DNA from: Parapedobacter sp964498395
GTDB lineage: Bacteria; Bacteroidota; Bacteroidia; Sphingobacteriales; Sphingobacteriaceae
Direction of reading: 5' to 3'
Assembly (NCBI GenBank): GCA_964498395.1
Contig: CAZCHE010000004.1
Coordinates: 1-64,000, forward strand
DNA: 64,000 nucleotides
Numbering within the stretch: the first letter of the stretch is position 1; every line of letters begins with the position of its first letter. The position numbers and the translations under genes are program-made. Of this stretch, positions 12,922 through 21,892 are shown one piece after another. The notes below the pieces were generated by a model. It had not been told where the DNA came from. It did not search any database and saw only the letters and a program-made list of their open reading frames with translations.

Positions 12922-13869
12922 ATGGGAACATTACTCGACATCGGTCAAAAACCTTACAATCATTACGGCGCGTATCTTCGGCAGAAGTACGCGGGCAAGC
13001 GCGTATTTAAAATTATCGTGGATGGTAATTTCACCTGCCCCAACCGTGATGGCAGTAAAGGATATGGCGGCTGTTCCTACTGCAATGTGGATTCATTCAC
13101 ACCCGACTCTGCCCGTAAATTGCCCACGATACGTGAGCAGGTGGAAGAAGGCATCCAACGTGCCGTAAATGGCTATGGTGCCGAGAAATTCGTGATTTAT
13201 TTCCAGCCCAATACCAATACTTATGCGCCAACCCACTACCTGAAGGCGATGTATGACGAGGCCCTTAGTATTGCTCCGGAGCATGTCGTAGGACTTTCGG
13301 TAGGTACCCGGCCAGACTGCATTGATTTTGAGAAGGTCGCGTTGCTGGAAAGCTATGCCGACCGATACGATGTGGATTTGGAAATGGGGATGGAGTCCAT
13401 TTACAACGATACCCTGAATCGGATAAACAGAGGGTGCTCACATGAAGAGTTGGAAACCGCGTTGGGTTTAGTACGCAATAGCCCGCTGGACATCTGCGTG
13501 CATACCATTTTTGGGTTTCCGTGGGAAACCAAAGAGATGATGCTGCGTTATGCCGATGAGATTAACCGGTTCCCGCAAATCAAATTCGTGAAGTTGCACC
13601 ATTTGCATATTGTGGAAGGATCGATTATGGGCGTGCAATATAAGCGCCAACCTTTCCACGTATTCAGCTTGGAGGAATATACCGATTTCTTATGTGCGTT
13701 CATTCCGTTGCTCCGACCCGATATCGTTATCCAACGCCTGTTTGGCCTGGCCGACCAGGAATTGCTGATAGCGCCCAATTGGGGCATGGGTAAGTCTGCT
13801 ATCCAAACCTATATTGACAAAGAACTCGAAAGGAGAGGAGCCTGCCAAGGCAGTAAATACCCGGGCTAG
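12922..13869 (+). CDS. Radical SAM protein, TIGR01212/YhcC family
   Basis: A 315-residue radical SAM enzyme. The iron-sulfur cysteines are C39, C51 and C54, in CPNRDGSKGYGGCSYCN, the variant C-x11-C-x2-C spacing of the YhcC/TIGR01212 group rather than CxxxCxxC. The family motifs YFQPNTNTYAP, GLSVGTRPDC and HTIFGFPWET are present. The physiological reaction is not established as far as I know; tRNA or other nucleic acid modification has been suggested for relatives. The gene has its own promoter right after the rpoC terminator. It converges on the MazG-like gene with 13 bases between stops. Confidence 0.9.
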   Translation: MGTLLDIGQKPYNHYGAYLRQKYAGKRVFKIIVDGNFTCPNRDGSKGYGGCSYCNVDSFTPDSARKLPTIREQVEEGIQRAVNGYGAEKFVIYFQPNTNTYAPTHYLKAMYDEALSIAPEHVVGLSVGTRPDCIDFEKVALLESYADRYDVDLEMGMESIYNDTLNRINRGCSHEELETALGLVRNSPLDICVHTIFGFPWETKEMMLRYADEINRFPQIKFVKLHHLHIVEGSIMGVQYKRQPFHVFSLEEYTDFLCAFIPLLRPDIVIQRLFGLADQELLIAPNWGMGKSAIQTYIDKELERRGACQGSKYPG

Positions 13870-13882
13870 CGGGTTAAAGAAA

Positions 13883-14353
13883 TCAACTTTCCAATACCTT
13901 TTTAAGGTCTGCCGGCGAATATTCGACGGATTTCAATGTTTTCCGGTCTTCGGTACGGTATACGAGATACAAACCGTCCTGTTTCTCATAGAAACACGGC
14001 GTGTTCCGCTCCTCGGAATAGTATTTAACCGTCGCTTCGGCTTCTTCAATGGTTTTGCACGCTTTGCTCATGTTAGAACGCTGTACTTCATCAAATAGCG
14101 CACTGAATTTGTCAGCCAGACCAAACTCCAACACAGCCCCCGAAAGTACGTATTGGATATCGCATAGTGCATCTGCTATTTCTACGATATCTTTGTCGGC
14201 AATAGCTTCTTCCAGTTCCTTTAGTTCTTCGGCGATGAGGGCCACCCGCAATTGGCAACGTTTCTCATCGGGGATGGTCGGTTTCTCCAATATGGGGTGT
14301 TTAAAGGTTTTATGGAATTCGGCTACGGACGTTAACGATTTGGGGTCTGTCAT
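13883..14353 (-). CDS. MazG-like nucleotide pyrophosphohydrolase
   Basis: A 156-residue all-alpha NTP-PPase/HisE-like protein. The metal-binding pattern is visible as EELKELEEA (42-50) and EIADALCD (58-65), the ExxE...ExxD arrangement of the MazG superfamily. Members remove pyrophosphate from nucleoside triphosphates; the exact substrate here cannot be read from sequence. The C-terminal 50 residues (SEERNTPCFYEKQDGLYLVYR onward) are a family-specific extension. It is transcribed alone, convergent with the radical SAM gene. A TATTTTTA sequence about 20 bases upstream is one base off the promoter consensus. Confidence 0.82.
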   Translation of the reverse strand: MTDPKSLTSVAEFHKTFKHPILEKPTIPDEKRCQLRVALIAEELKELEEAIADKDIVEIADALCDIQYVLSGAVLEFGLADKFSALFDEVQRSNMSKACKTIEEAEATVKYYSEERNTPCFYEKQDGLYLVYRTEDRKTLKSVEYSPADLKKVLES

Positions 14354-14429
14354 GATGAAAAATTTTGGCTAAAAATAGCAATGTTAAACCGGAATAGCAA
14401 TACGCTCTGCACATGATGTTTTCGTGCGT

Positions 14430-15311
14430 TCAGGAAGCTGCCAAGAGCGGGAGGATTTTTCGGATAAGTACGCCTATCAGAAACATCAGTACTATAAACG
14501 TGATGATACCAATCGCCAAAAATCCGATGAATCGTAGGAACGAAACCAACACGTCTTCCGCCGAATGGCGATATAGTCGCTGATAGGCATACAGATAATA
14601 GATGATTTGTGCAAAAATAGTGATGGTGAGAATCGGCCAGCCCATGAGTAAATCTACCATGAATGCGACGGTCGAGCAGATCATCATCAGCCCTTGTATA
14701 TAAGCATTGACAACCAAATGTTCGCCAAAATTGTACGGTCTGCCAAAAACGATGAACGCAAGCAAGGCATATAGCGGCAACAATGCGAAAGCAGCTAGGT
14801 TATAATACGTCAGCATGGCGCGTTGAGCAGATACAGCATTGTCCATTACCACTTTTTTGAATGCGTCGGCATCAATAGCTGGTTTGGCGCTTTCGGTTCC
14901 GGTTGAGGCGGTGTCTGGGGATGTGGCCCGTTCTTTAGGTAGCAGGTGCTTCGTAATCATATCGGCTTGGGCTTCGTTGGCACTGCTCATTTGCTCGATA
15001 AACCTGTCAGCAAAGAAATTGAACACCAGCAGCGAAATAGCAGCATTGATCGCAAAGAAAGCAAACGGATTGCTGTATTTTTTCCGCACCCCACCAATGT
15101 AATCCTTGAAAATCCTACCAGGATTTACAATCAAAGCCATGATGGTGACGAAAAACAAGTTGTCCCACCCGAATATGCTGCTGGTAAAATCATCAAGTTG
15201 GCGCCTGAGGGTAATACGTTCCGTTACGTGCTTTGCACCGCACGCGTTGCAATAGGCAGCAGGCTGAGGGATATGAGTGCCACAGTTTTTGCATGTTACG
15301 TTACCATCCAT
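14430..15311 (-). CDS. DUF3667 membrane protein with N-terminal zinc ribbon
   Basis: This 293-residue protein starts with a zinc ribbon (C7, C10, C21, C24 in CKNCG...CNACG). A soluble segment and about five hydrophobic helices follow, starting near residues 49-62 and then in the C-terminal half (about 165-290). The DNLFFVTIMALIVNPGRIFKDYI stretch is typical of DUF3667, a family common in Bacteroidota. The function is unknown. It is a single gene with its own promoter (15338-15345). Confidence 0.8.
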   Translation of the reverse strand: MDGNVTCKNCGTHIPQPAAYCNACGAKHVTERITLRRQLDDFTSSIFGWDNLFFVTIMALIVNPGRIFKDYIGGVRKKYSNPFAFFAINAAISLLVFNFFADRFIEQMSSANEAQADMITKHLLPKERATSPDTASTGTESAKPAIDADAFKKVVMDNAVSAQRAMLTYYNLAAFALLPLYALLAFIVFGRPYNFGEHLVVNAYIQGLMMICSTVAFMVDLLMGWPILTITIFAQIIYYLYAYQRLYRHSAEDVLVSFLRFIGFLAIGIITFIVLMFLIGVLIRKILPLLAAS

Positions 15312-15337
15312 AGTAAACGAGCTTATTAGCGTATCGG

Positions 15338-15345
15338 CAAAGGTA
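15338..15345 (-). promoter_or_regulatory. Promoter -7 element for the DUF3667 gene
   Basis: On the minus strand this reads TACCTTTG, ending 26 bases before the start codon at 15311. No clear TTTG is seen at -33. Confidence 0.6.
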
Positions 15346-15404
15346 CTATTTTGCCCTTTCTTTGTGATGCTGGCTTATTGCAGAAAAAGAAATACGGATG
15401 ACTT

Positions 15405-16586
15405 TTACTTGATAAAATGTTTGAGCTGGATGATCTCCCTCTCTTCCAAGTAGCGCCAACGGCCACGGGGAAGGTCTTTCTTGGTCAGGTTAGCATAAAC
15501 AACCCGATCCAATTTGACTACCTCATAACCCAGGTGCTCGAAAATCCGGCGTACAATACGGTTTTTCCCGCTATGGATTTGGATGCCTATTTCACGTTTG
15601 CTTCCACCTTGAACATAACTGACCGCATCTGGTTTTACAAAGCCGTCTTCAAGCTCTACGCCAAATGCGATTTTATTGAAATCGCCCTGCGTCAAATTTT
15701 TGTCTAGTTCAACATTATAGAGCTTGCTGATATTGTTGCGCGGATGCGATAGCTTTTCGGCAAGGTTGCCATCATTGGTCAATAATAGCAATCCGGTCGT
15801 ATTACGGTCAAGTCTTCCGACGGGGTATATTCGCTCCTTGGTGGCCTTCGCTACCAATTGCATGACGGTACGCCGTTCTTGGGGGTCATCTGTCGTGGTG
15901 ATATAGTCTTTAGGCTTATTGAGCAGTACGTATATCATCTTCTCGCGCTTCAAACGCTCTCCATTATACCGTATCTCATCCTTACTTGGGTCTACCTTGG
16001 TGCCCAGTTCGGTGATGACCTGACCATTGACGGTGACCACGCCCGCTTCGATTAATTCGTCAGCCTTCCGCCTAGAGCACACGCCCGAGTTAGAAATATA
16101 TCGGTTGAGCCTGATTAACCCATCATCTTCGGGCGCTTGGCTGAAAGGCTTGGGGGAAGAAGTGCGCGGATTGCCACTACGCTTCCTATAATCGTCACGG
16201 GAGAATGTCTTTTCGCCATAAGGCCGACTTTCCCTGTCTTTACGGAATTTGTTTGATCCATCCTTGTCGAATGGTTTACCTTCTTTACGGAATGATCCGG
16301 TGCCACCTTTCTGATACGGGCGGTCACTTTTATGGAATGGTTTATCGTCGCGTTTGCGGTAACGGTCGCTTTCCGAGTTTTGAGAGCGTTCCGAGTCGAA
16401 TTTTTTATATGGCCTTTCGCTTTTGGAATAACCGGTAGATTTCCCATCAGATGGCCTGTTCTCATCGAAAGGTGCGTTGCTGTCTCGATACTTACGTCCT
16501 TTGTTATATGATGAGGAATTGGAGGCTGAATGGCGGGATTTTCTGGATTTGTCGTCGCGACTGTTCCTTTTGTTACTAAATGGCAT
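15405..16586 (-). CDS. Pseudouridine synthase (RsuA/RluB family) with long disordered N-terminus
   Basis: This enzyme isomerises uridine in rRNA. The chosen start (16586, MPFSNKRNSRDDKSRK) gives 393 residues. A longer frame to 16616 would run into the promoter TACCTTTG at 16614-16621, so it is rejected. Residues 1 to about 155 are low-complexity and rich in Lys, Arg, Ser, Asp and Gly, with recurring KSDRPYQK- and KFRKDRES-like units. An S4 RNA-binding domain (about 158-212) and the catalytic domain follow; the motif GRLDRNTTGLLLLTNDG carries the catalytic Asp (D260). Which rRNA site it modifies is unknown; an RluB-like 23S target is most likely. The basic tail probably aids RNA binding. Confidence 0.9.
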   Translation of the reverse strand: MPFSNKRNSRDDKSRKSRHSASNSSSYNKGRKYRDSNAPFDENRPSDGKSTGYSKSERPYKKFDSERSQNSESDRYRKRDDKPFHKSDRPYQKGGTGSFRKEGKPFDKDGSNKFRKDRESRPYGEKTFSRDDYRKRSGNPRTSSPKPFSQAPEDDGLIRLNRYISNSGVCSRRKADELIEAGVVTVNGQVITELGTKVDPSKDEIRYNGERLKREKMIYVLLNKPKDYITTTDDPQERRTVMQLVAKATKERIYPVGRLDRNTTGLLLLTNDGNLAEKLSHPRNNISKLYNVELDKNLTQGDFNKIAFGVELEDGFVKPDAVSYVQGGSKREIGIQIHSGKNRIVRRIFEHLGYEVVKLDRVVYANLTKKDLPRGRWRYLEEREIIQLKHFIK

Positions 16587-16613
16587 GATTTTTACCGTAA
16601 AAAATGTAAGCTG

Positions 16614-16621
16614 CAAAGGTA
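16614..16621 (-). promoter_or_regulatory. Promoter -7 element for the pseudouridine synthase
   Basis: TACCTTTG on the minus strand, ending 27 bases before the ATG at 16586. It fixes the likely start codon of that gene. Confidence 0.65.
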
Positions 16622-16726
16622 GTTAAAAATATGGGTTTAATTGCGATAGCCTTGCTTTTTTACACAAAAATAACTTGAAAAGGTACGTTAATTTTTGTTA
16701 AAAGTCAAGGGGTTTCGTTATAACTA

Positions 16727-16758
16727 TTTGTAAATTAACAGGATAATTTTTATTTTTG
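16727..16758 (+). promoter_or_regulatory. Complete Bacteroidota promoter for the lytic transglycosylase
   Basis: TTTG at 16727-16730 and TATTTTTG at 16751-16758 are separated by 20 bases, an exact match to the TTTG-N19-21-TAnnTTTG consensus. The leader to the start at 16833 is about 70 bases. Confidence 0.8.
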
Positions 16759-16832
16759 CAGCCAGTTTTTTGGATCAAGCAATTCATGGTATCCAGTTGA
16801 GGTACCGCGCATGGGTTGCAGGAAGGTTTTGA

Positions 16833-17642
16833 ATGGTAAAAAAACAATTGTTCTGTTGTAGTGTGGTGTTAACATTGGTATTGCTTTCAAAGTTATATAC
16901 GTACCATGTAGCCGCCAGCACCGAAACAGATAAAGTAGTAACACAACAAGACTCCATGCCCTATGGAGTTTGGTTGCAGGAAGGCATAGATGACATCCGC
17001 AACACCCCCTATTTTGCATCATTGAATTTTGCTGATGAAAGCTTACCATTAGGTGATAAGCAAATTGAGAAAAAGATGATGCGATATCTCAAAGAATACT
17101 CGTACAATAGAAGGCGTTCGTATCAATTGCATCAAAAAGCAAAAGATGCACTCCCCCAAGTTGCAGCTATTTTACGCCAGCACGGTATTCCCGAAGATTT
17201 CAAGTACATTCCATTGGTCGAAAGTGGTTTTGCCAGTGGTACCACATCCCATCGGGGTGCATCGGGATATTGGCAGTTCATGCCCAATACCGCCGCGGCA
17301 TTCGGATTACGTGTGGATAGTTTGGTGGATGAACGCCAAGACATCAGGAAATCAACGACCGCCGCAGCTAAATATATCAAATCCTTATACCGCGAGTTCA
17401 ACAGTTGGACATTGGTTGCTGCGGCCTTTAATGTGGGCGAAGGAAACCTCAGGCGCGCCATCAATAATCAGCATGAGGATAACTACTTTCGGTTGAGGCT
17501 TAATAAGGAGACCGGAAGCTATGTGTACAAGCTGATATCCGTTAAGGAGATTATCGAAAACCCTGATATGCACGGCTACAGAAGGGGTAAGACATTGTTA
17601 GCTGCTGACTTGAAGACCGAAGAAAGCCCGGCTACATTGTAG
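16833..17642 (+). CDS. Membrane-anchored or secreted lytic transglycosylase (SLT/MltD-like)
   Basis: This enzyme cleaves peptidoglycan glycan strands in the periplasm. The 269 residues begin with a hydrophobic signal or anchor (about 5-27). The SLT domain spans about 105-230: the catalytic Glu is E130 in YIPLVESGF, followed by GASGYWQFMPNTAAAFGL and the AAFNVGEGNL motif. There are no LysM repeats, unlike classical MltD. It is transcribed alone from a strong promoter and converges on lolA with 20 bases between stops. Confidence 0.9.
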   Translation: MVKKQLFCCSVVLTLVLLSKLYTYHVAASTETDKVVTQQDSMPYGVWLQEGIDDIRNTPYFASLNFADESLPLGDKQIEKKMMRYLKEYSYNRRRSYQLHQKAKDALPQVAAILRQHGIPEDFKYIPLVESGFASGTTSHRGASGYWQFMPNTAAAFGLRVDSLVDERQDIRKSTTAAAKYIKSLYREFNSWTLVAAAFNVGEGNLRRAINNQHEDNYFRLRLNKETGSYVYKLISVKEIIENPDMHGYRRGKTLLAADLKTEESPATL

Positions 17643-17662
17643 TAGCTGGTGCTGCATGACGG

Positions 17663-18328
17663 TTATCTCAAATCCACGATTTCCATTCCTGGATAATGGC
17701 TTTGGTTAAAGGTAAACTTGCCGGTAGGAACCTGCGGGTTAGCTGTTGTGCTGTTGATGGTATAAACGTACCGCATTCCACCCTTGTCAAAAATCGTCGC
17801 ATCTTGTATCAAGTTGGTTGATTTATTGATCCGCAGCTTGATTTTGAAATAAGGCGAACGGGTATCTTCGGGGGAAAGTTCGACGACATGCAAAGCCGTG
17901 TTGCCCACACGCTCGTCAGGCGCAGACACATACTTGTATCCGTCATTGTAAAACGAAAAGATATTGACCGGGGAAATGGCGTCCGAGTTGTTATCCGCTT
18001 CGGTAATCTGGACTTCCTGCTCTTCTTTCAATACCATCCACTGTGTTTTCCCATCACTGATCAGCTCCTGTCCATCCATGGTAATATGGTATTTTCCGGT
18101 AGAAGCCTCTATATAGAGCGTACCCGATTCAACCTGCACTGCGGCTTGTTGTTGGGCCTGTTGCACGGCAATGGTGAAATTGGCCTGTAGGGTTTTGTAT
18201 CCCTCATAGGTTTTGCTGACCTTGTTGAGCAACGCTTTTGCAGCGGCATCGGTTTGTGCATGGACGGGCATCGAAATGACCAGCAATGCAAGGAACAAGG
18301 TATTGATGGTATACGTTACAATATTCAT
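17663..18328 (-). CDS. lolA: LolA-like outer membrane lipoprotein carrier
   Basis: A periplasmic chaperone that carries lipoproteins from the LolCDE complex to the outer membrane. The 221 residues start with a signal peptide (about 1-24, cleavage after MPVHA). The mature part has the LolA pattern: LLNKVSKTYEGYKTLQANFTI near the N-terminus, the ISDGKTQWMVLKEEQEVQI strand segment, and a C-terminal PYFKIKLRINKSTNLIQDATIFDKGG region. It begins 4 bases after the ftsK stop, so the two are co-transcribed. No LolB is visible nearby. Confidence 0.88.
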   Translation of the reverse strand: MNIVTYTINTLFLALLVISMPVHAQTDAAAKALLNKVSKTYEGYKTLQANFTIAVQQAQQQAAVQVESGTLYIEASTGKYHITMDGQELISDGKTQWMVLKEEQEVQITEADNNSDAISPVNIFSFYNDGYKYVSAPDERVGNTALHVVELSPEDTRSPYFKIKLRINKSTNLIQDATIFDKGGMRYVYTINSTTANPQVPTGKFTFNQSHYPGMEIVDLR

Positions 18329-18332
18329 CTCA

Positions 18333-20882
18333 CTAAGCGTCTTTCTTCAATCCATCCAAAAACTGTTCCAATGAATATTCGTCGGGGAATAATACCTCGC
18401 GGGCTTTGCTGCCTTCGAATGGTCCTACGATACCGGCTGCCTCCAATTGGTCGATAATACGGCCCGCGCGGTTGTATCCGAGCTTGAGTTTGCGTTGTAT
18501 AAGTGAGGTCGACCCCTGTTGGTGAAGCACGATCAACCGGGCTGCATCTTCAAACATGGGATCACGATCGCTCATGTCAAAGTCACCAGCGGAACCTTCT
18601 CCATTTTCATCGATATATTCAGGCAGCAACATCGCCGAAGGGTACCCGCGCTGGCTGCCGATGAAGTCCGAAATGTCTTCCACTTCCGGAGTGTCCACAA
18701 AAGCGCACTGTATCCGGATCAAATCACTGCCGGTCGCCAGGAGCATGTCGCCTCGCCCGATGAGTTGGTCAGCTCCCCCCGAGTCGAGAATGGTGCGTGA
18801 ATCGACCTTGGACAGTACCCGGAAAGCTAGCCGGGCAGGGAAATTTGCCTTAATGGTACCTGTAATGATATTAACCGATGGCCGTTGGGTAGCAATGACC
18901 AAATGGATGCCTACGGCGCGTGCCAATTGCGCCAAGCGGGCGATGGGCGTTTCCACTTCTTTACCTGCCGTCATCATCAAGTCCGCAAATTCGTCGATGA
19001 TTAGCACGATAAACGGGAGGTAACGGTGGCCCTCCTCCGGATTGAGCTTGCGGTTGACGAATTTGGCGTTGTATTCCTTGAGGTTTCTTACTTGTGCATT
19101 TTTTAACAGGTCATAGCGGGCATCCATCTCGATACAAAGGGAATTCAATGTATTGATTACCTTTTTGGTATCGGTAATGATGGCATCCTCCTCCCCGGGT
19201 AGTTTTGCCAAGAAGTGGCGCTCTATTTTTTTAAATAATGATAGCTCCACCTTTTTGGGGTCTACCAGCACCAGTTTCAGCTCAGCAGGGTGCTTTTTAT
19301 AGAGCAATGAAGTCAGGATGGCATTAATACCTACCGACTTACCTTGGCCGGTAGCACCAGCTACCAGTAAGTGGGGCATTTTGGCAAGATCGGCAATAAA
19401 TACTTCATTGGAAATGGTTCGCCCTAATGCAATGGGCAAATCCATGTCGGTGTGTTGGAATTTTTCCGTTGCCAATACCGAACGCATCGACACCATCTCC
19501 GGATGGCTGTTGGGTACCTCGATACCGATGGTGCCCTTTCCCGGCATGGGGGCGATGATACGGATACCCAGTGCGGCAAGGCTCAGCGCGATATCATCTT
19601 CCAAGTTCTTGATTCTGGAGATGCGCACGCCCGGTTTCGGGATGATCTCATACAATGTCACTGTCGGGCCTATGGTAGCCTTTATTTTGGCAATTTCGAT
19701 GTTGTAATTGCCCAAGGTCTCAACGATTTTATCCTTGTTTTCTTCCAGTTCGTGGTTGTTGACGGTTATTTTCCCTGACCCGTAATCGCGAAGCAGGTCG
19801 AGTGTTGGGTATTGGTAGCCTGACAAGTCCAATTTAGGGTCGTATTGCCCTACTTTCTCCACCAACTCATCGGCCGTATTTGGTTTTTCTTCTTTAGGTG
19901 CCGAAACCGTGAGGGAAGGGCTTTTCAATTCGTTTTTCACCTCGGTTTTTTCCACTTGCTCCTCGACGGTAAAATCTGGCCCGGTGCTGTTCTCTACGGT
20001 TTTTGGTTGAGGGGTATGGACATTTTGCGATATCTTTTCCTCCCGTTGTTCAGCCTCTTTCTCTTTCATCCGATTGAGGTTAAATTCAACCGGATCTACG
20101 CGGTACTCCGACTCCTGCATGTAACGTTCCTCCTCGCGGAAAGCATTGGCTGAAGCATCATCCGTATCAAAGGAACTGCCCGGTGCCTTGGGGCGGCGTG
20201 CGCTAAACTTAAAGTCTAGGTTATAGATAATGATGAGCACGGTGAGTACCGTGAAAATCAATAATCCGGCTACGCCGGGAACACCGATTTGGGCCTGTAG
20301 CAATCGGTTAGACCAATATCCAAATTCCCCTTCAAGAAAATGGGGTGCGTTACTGAAAAACCCATGCAAAAAGCCCAGTGTCAGTGAAATGAAAACCAAG
20401 GAGAATACCGAATAACCCAGTACTTTCCAAATGGAAATGATTTTAATCTTGAACAGCAAGCGATAACCGATAATAAATAAAATGCCTACAAACAAGAATG
20501 AAGCAACCCCAAACCACTTGTAAATAAACTGGTGAGCAAGTAGGGCACCCAATTTCCCCATCCAGTTTTGTACGATGGGTTGCTCAATCCCGGTAAGCGC
20601 TAGTTCTTCCCGGCTTTTGAATAGGGTATTCCATCCGCCATTGGCTGCCGATACATAGCTTTGGTCTTCCTGCCAGGTGAACAAGTAAGAGATGAAAGCA
20701 ATGAGAAAGTAAACCGACCATATCAGAAGGAAAAGCCCAACGATTTTTATGATTTTACTGCCGATGGCTTGCCCGGATCGGGTGGCTGTACTTGGTTTCC
20801 GTCCACGTTTTTTGCGAGCGGAGGGTTTTGTTTCCGCGTCATGCTGTATATTTCTTCTAAAAGAATTTCCTTTGCCAGACAT
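18333..20882 (-). CDS. ftsK: DNA translocase FtsK
   Basis: FtsK pumps DNA at the division septum and activates XerCD dimer resolution. The 849 residues comprise a basic N-terminus, four predicted membrane helices in the first 230 residues, a variable linker (about 230-370) rich in Glu, Lys and Pro, then the alpha/beta motor. Walker A is VAGATGQGKSVGINAIL (near 507) and Walker B is VLIIDEFADLM (near 627). The C-terminal gamma winged helix (STSLIQRKLKLGYNRAGRII) should read polar KOPS-like sites. It is operonic with lolA, a common pairing in Bacteroidota, and has its own promoter at 20908-20915. Confidence 0.96.
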   Translation of the reverse strand: MSGKGNSFRRNIQHDAETKPSARKKRGRKPSTATRSGQAIGSKIIKIVGLFLLIWSVYFLIAFISYLFTWQEDQSYVSAANGGWNTLFKSREELALTGIEQPIVQNWMGKLGALLAHQFIYKWFGVASFLFVGILFIIGYRLLFKIKIISIWKVLGYSVFSLVFISLTLGFLHGFFSNAPHFLEGEFGYWSNRLLQAQIGVPGVAGLLIFTVLTVLIIIYNLDFKFSARRPKAPGSSFDTDDASANAFREEERYMQESEYRVDPVEFNLNRMKEKEAEQREEKISQNVHTPQPKTVENSTGPDFTVEEQVEKTEVKNELKSPSLTVSAPKEEKPNTADELVEKVGQYDPKLDLSGYQYPTLDLLRDYGSGKITVNNHELEENKDKIVETLGNYNIEIAKIKATIGPTVTLYEIIPKPGVRISRIKNLEDDIALSLAALGIRIIAPMPGKGTIGIEVPNSHPEMVSMRSVLATEKFQHTDMDLPIALGRTISNEVFIADLAKMPHLLVAGATGQGKSVGINAILTSLLYKKHPAELKLVLVDPKKVELSLFKKIERHFLAKLPGEEDAIITDTKKVINTLNSLCIEMDARYDLLKNAQVRNLKEYNAKFVNRKLNPEEGHRYLPFIVLIIDEFADLMMTAGKEVETPIARLAQLARAVGIHLVIATQRPSVNIITGTIKANFPARLAFRVLSKVDSRTILDSGGADQLIGRGDMLLATGSDLIRIQCAFVDTPEVEDISDFIGSQRGYPSAMLLPEYIDENGEGSAGDFDMSDRDPMFEDAARLIVLHQQGSTSLIQRKLKLGYNRAGRIIDQLEAAGIVGPFEGSKAREVLFPDEYSLEQFLDGLKKDA

Positions 20883-20907
20883 CTATGAGGATGTATTTTG
20901 TTTGAGA

Positions 20908-20915
20908 CAAACTTA
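20908..20915 (-). promoter_or_regulatory. Promoter -7 element for ftsK-lolA
   Basis: The minus strand reads TAAGTTTG, ending 25 bases before the ftsK ATG at 20882. No TTTG is found at the -33 distance. Confidence 0.6.
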
Positions 20916-21027
20916 CGGAATTTTTGCAATAGTTGATTTCGGTGGTTTGGGAACAGGGCACGGTAATTTTTTGATACGCTGTAGCACTTTGAAAGGGTAG
21001 TACGTTATACAAATGACAACAGGGTGA

Positions 21028-21813
21028 ATGGAACATATCCGCGCTGATTCAATGTTAAATGGAAGAATGATTCGTAAAAGGGGAATGGGACAATTAAGAA
21101 AAATGAAAGGTGGTCGAGTAAGTGTCGTCATGGCAATGGTGGTCTTGGTGTTTGGTACGCTAAGTGCTTGTCTCAAAGATGGAGATGGTGTTGTGAGCCA
21201 GATTTCAGCCGTGCGTGCCCTTAATGCGGTTCCCGGGTCTACAGGCTTAGATATCGGTTTGGATCAAAATCAGTTAAATGACCCTCTTTTGGATGGACAG
21301 TTTGCTTACGCAGATACCTTGCCGTATAAAAATGCTTGGCCGGGAAATAGGTTAGTTAGGGTATATACGCCGATACGTAACCCATCGACCCCGCCTTTGG
21401 CACAAGGTACGGTTGGTTTCACTCCTGGCAGATTTTATTCGTTATATGTGGCGGGCTATACGGATATCGAATTGGTAGCCACCGAGGACGATTTGTCGGC
21501 ACCGGCTGAAGGAAAGGCTAAAATCCGCTTTATCCACCTAAGCCCCGATGCTCCGGCCTTGGATTTCAGGATAACGGGTGAAGATGCCCCCTTGGCTAGT
21601 GACAAGGAATTTAAGGAATTTACGGGATTTGTTACGATTGATGCGGATGTGACATATACCTTTAATATGGTTGTGCACGGTACAAATGAGGTGGTGCATA
21701 CATTTGACTTTAAACCCAAAAATGATATGATTTATACAGTATGGGCGAAAGGGCTGATGGAGCGAGTAGATCATGGGATATTAGGGTTCGGTCACGGCAT
21801 CTTGACCCACTGA
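21028..21813 (+). CDS. DUF4397 lipoprotein
   Basis: This 261-residue frame contains a hydrophobic segment ending in a lipobox (LVFGTLSAC), so the product is probably a lipoprotein anchored after that Cys (residue 48 from the first ATG). The distance is long for a signal peptide, and a later ATG (21085, MGQLRKMKGGRV) may be the real start. The mature part has the DUF4397 pattern: an AVRALNAVPGSTGLDIGLDQ strand, an RFYSLYVAGY segment and KIRFIHLSPDAPALDFRI, suggesting two beta-sandwich repeats. The function is unknown. A strong terminator follows. Confidence 0.78.
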   Translation: MEHIRADSMLNGRMIRKRGMGQLRKMKGGRVSVVMAMVVLVFGTLSACLKDGDGVVSQISAVRALNAVPGSTGLDIGLDQNQLNDPLLDGQFAYADTLPYKNAWPGNRLVRVYTPIRNPSTPPLAQGTVGFTPGRFYSLYVAGYTDIELVATEDDLSAPAEGKAKIRFIHLSPDAPALDFRITGEDAPLASDKEFKEFTGFVTIDADVTYTFNMVVHGTNEVVHTFDFKPKNDMIYTVWAKGLMERVDHGILGFGHGILTH

Positions 21814-21864
21814 CGATTTTTTCCATAAAGTTTAGGTTGATTGAAAATCCGTCATTGACGGATG

Positions 21865-21892
21865 CCGCTCCCTCCCCGGGAGCGGTTTTTTT
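21865..21892 (+). terminator. Terminator after the DUF4397 gene
   Basis: CCGCTCCC (21865-21872) pairs with GGGAGCGG (21878-21885) around TCCCC and is followed by seven T. The T-run reaches the stop codon of the convergent RES gene. Confidence 0.9.

Noticed and set aside
13814..14098. 94-codon plus-strand frame over the ends of the radical SAM and MazG-like genes
   Set aside because: It overlaps two real genes, one antisense, and has no recognisable domain.
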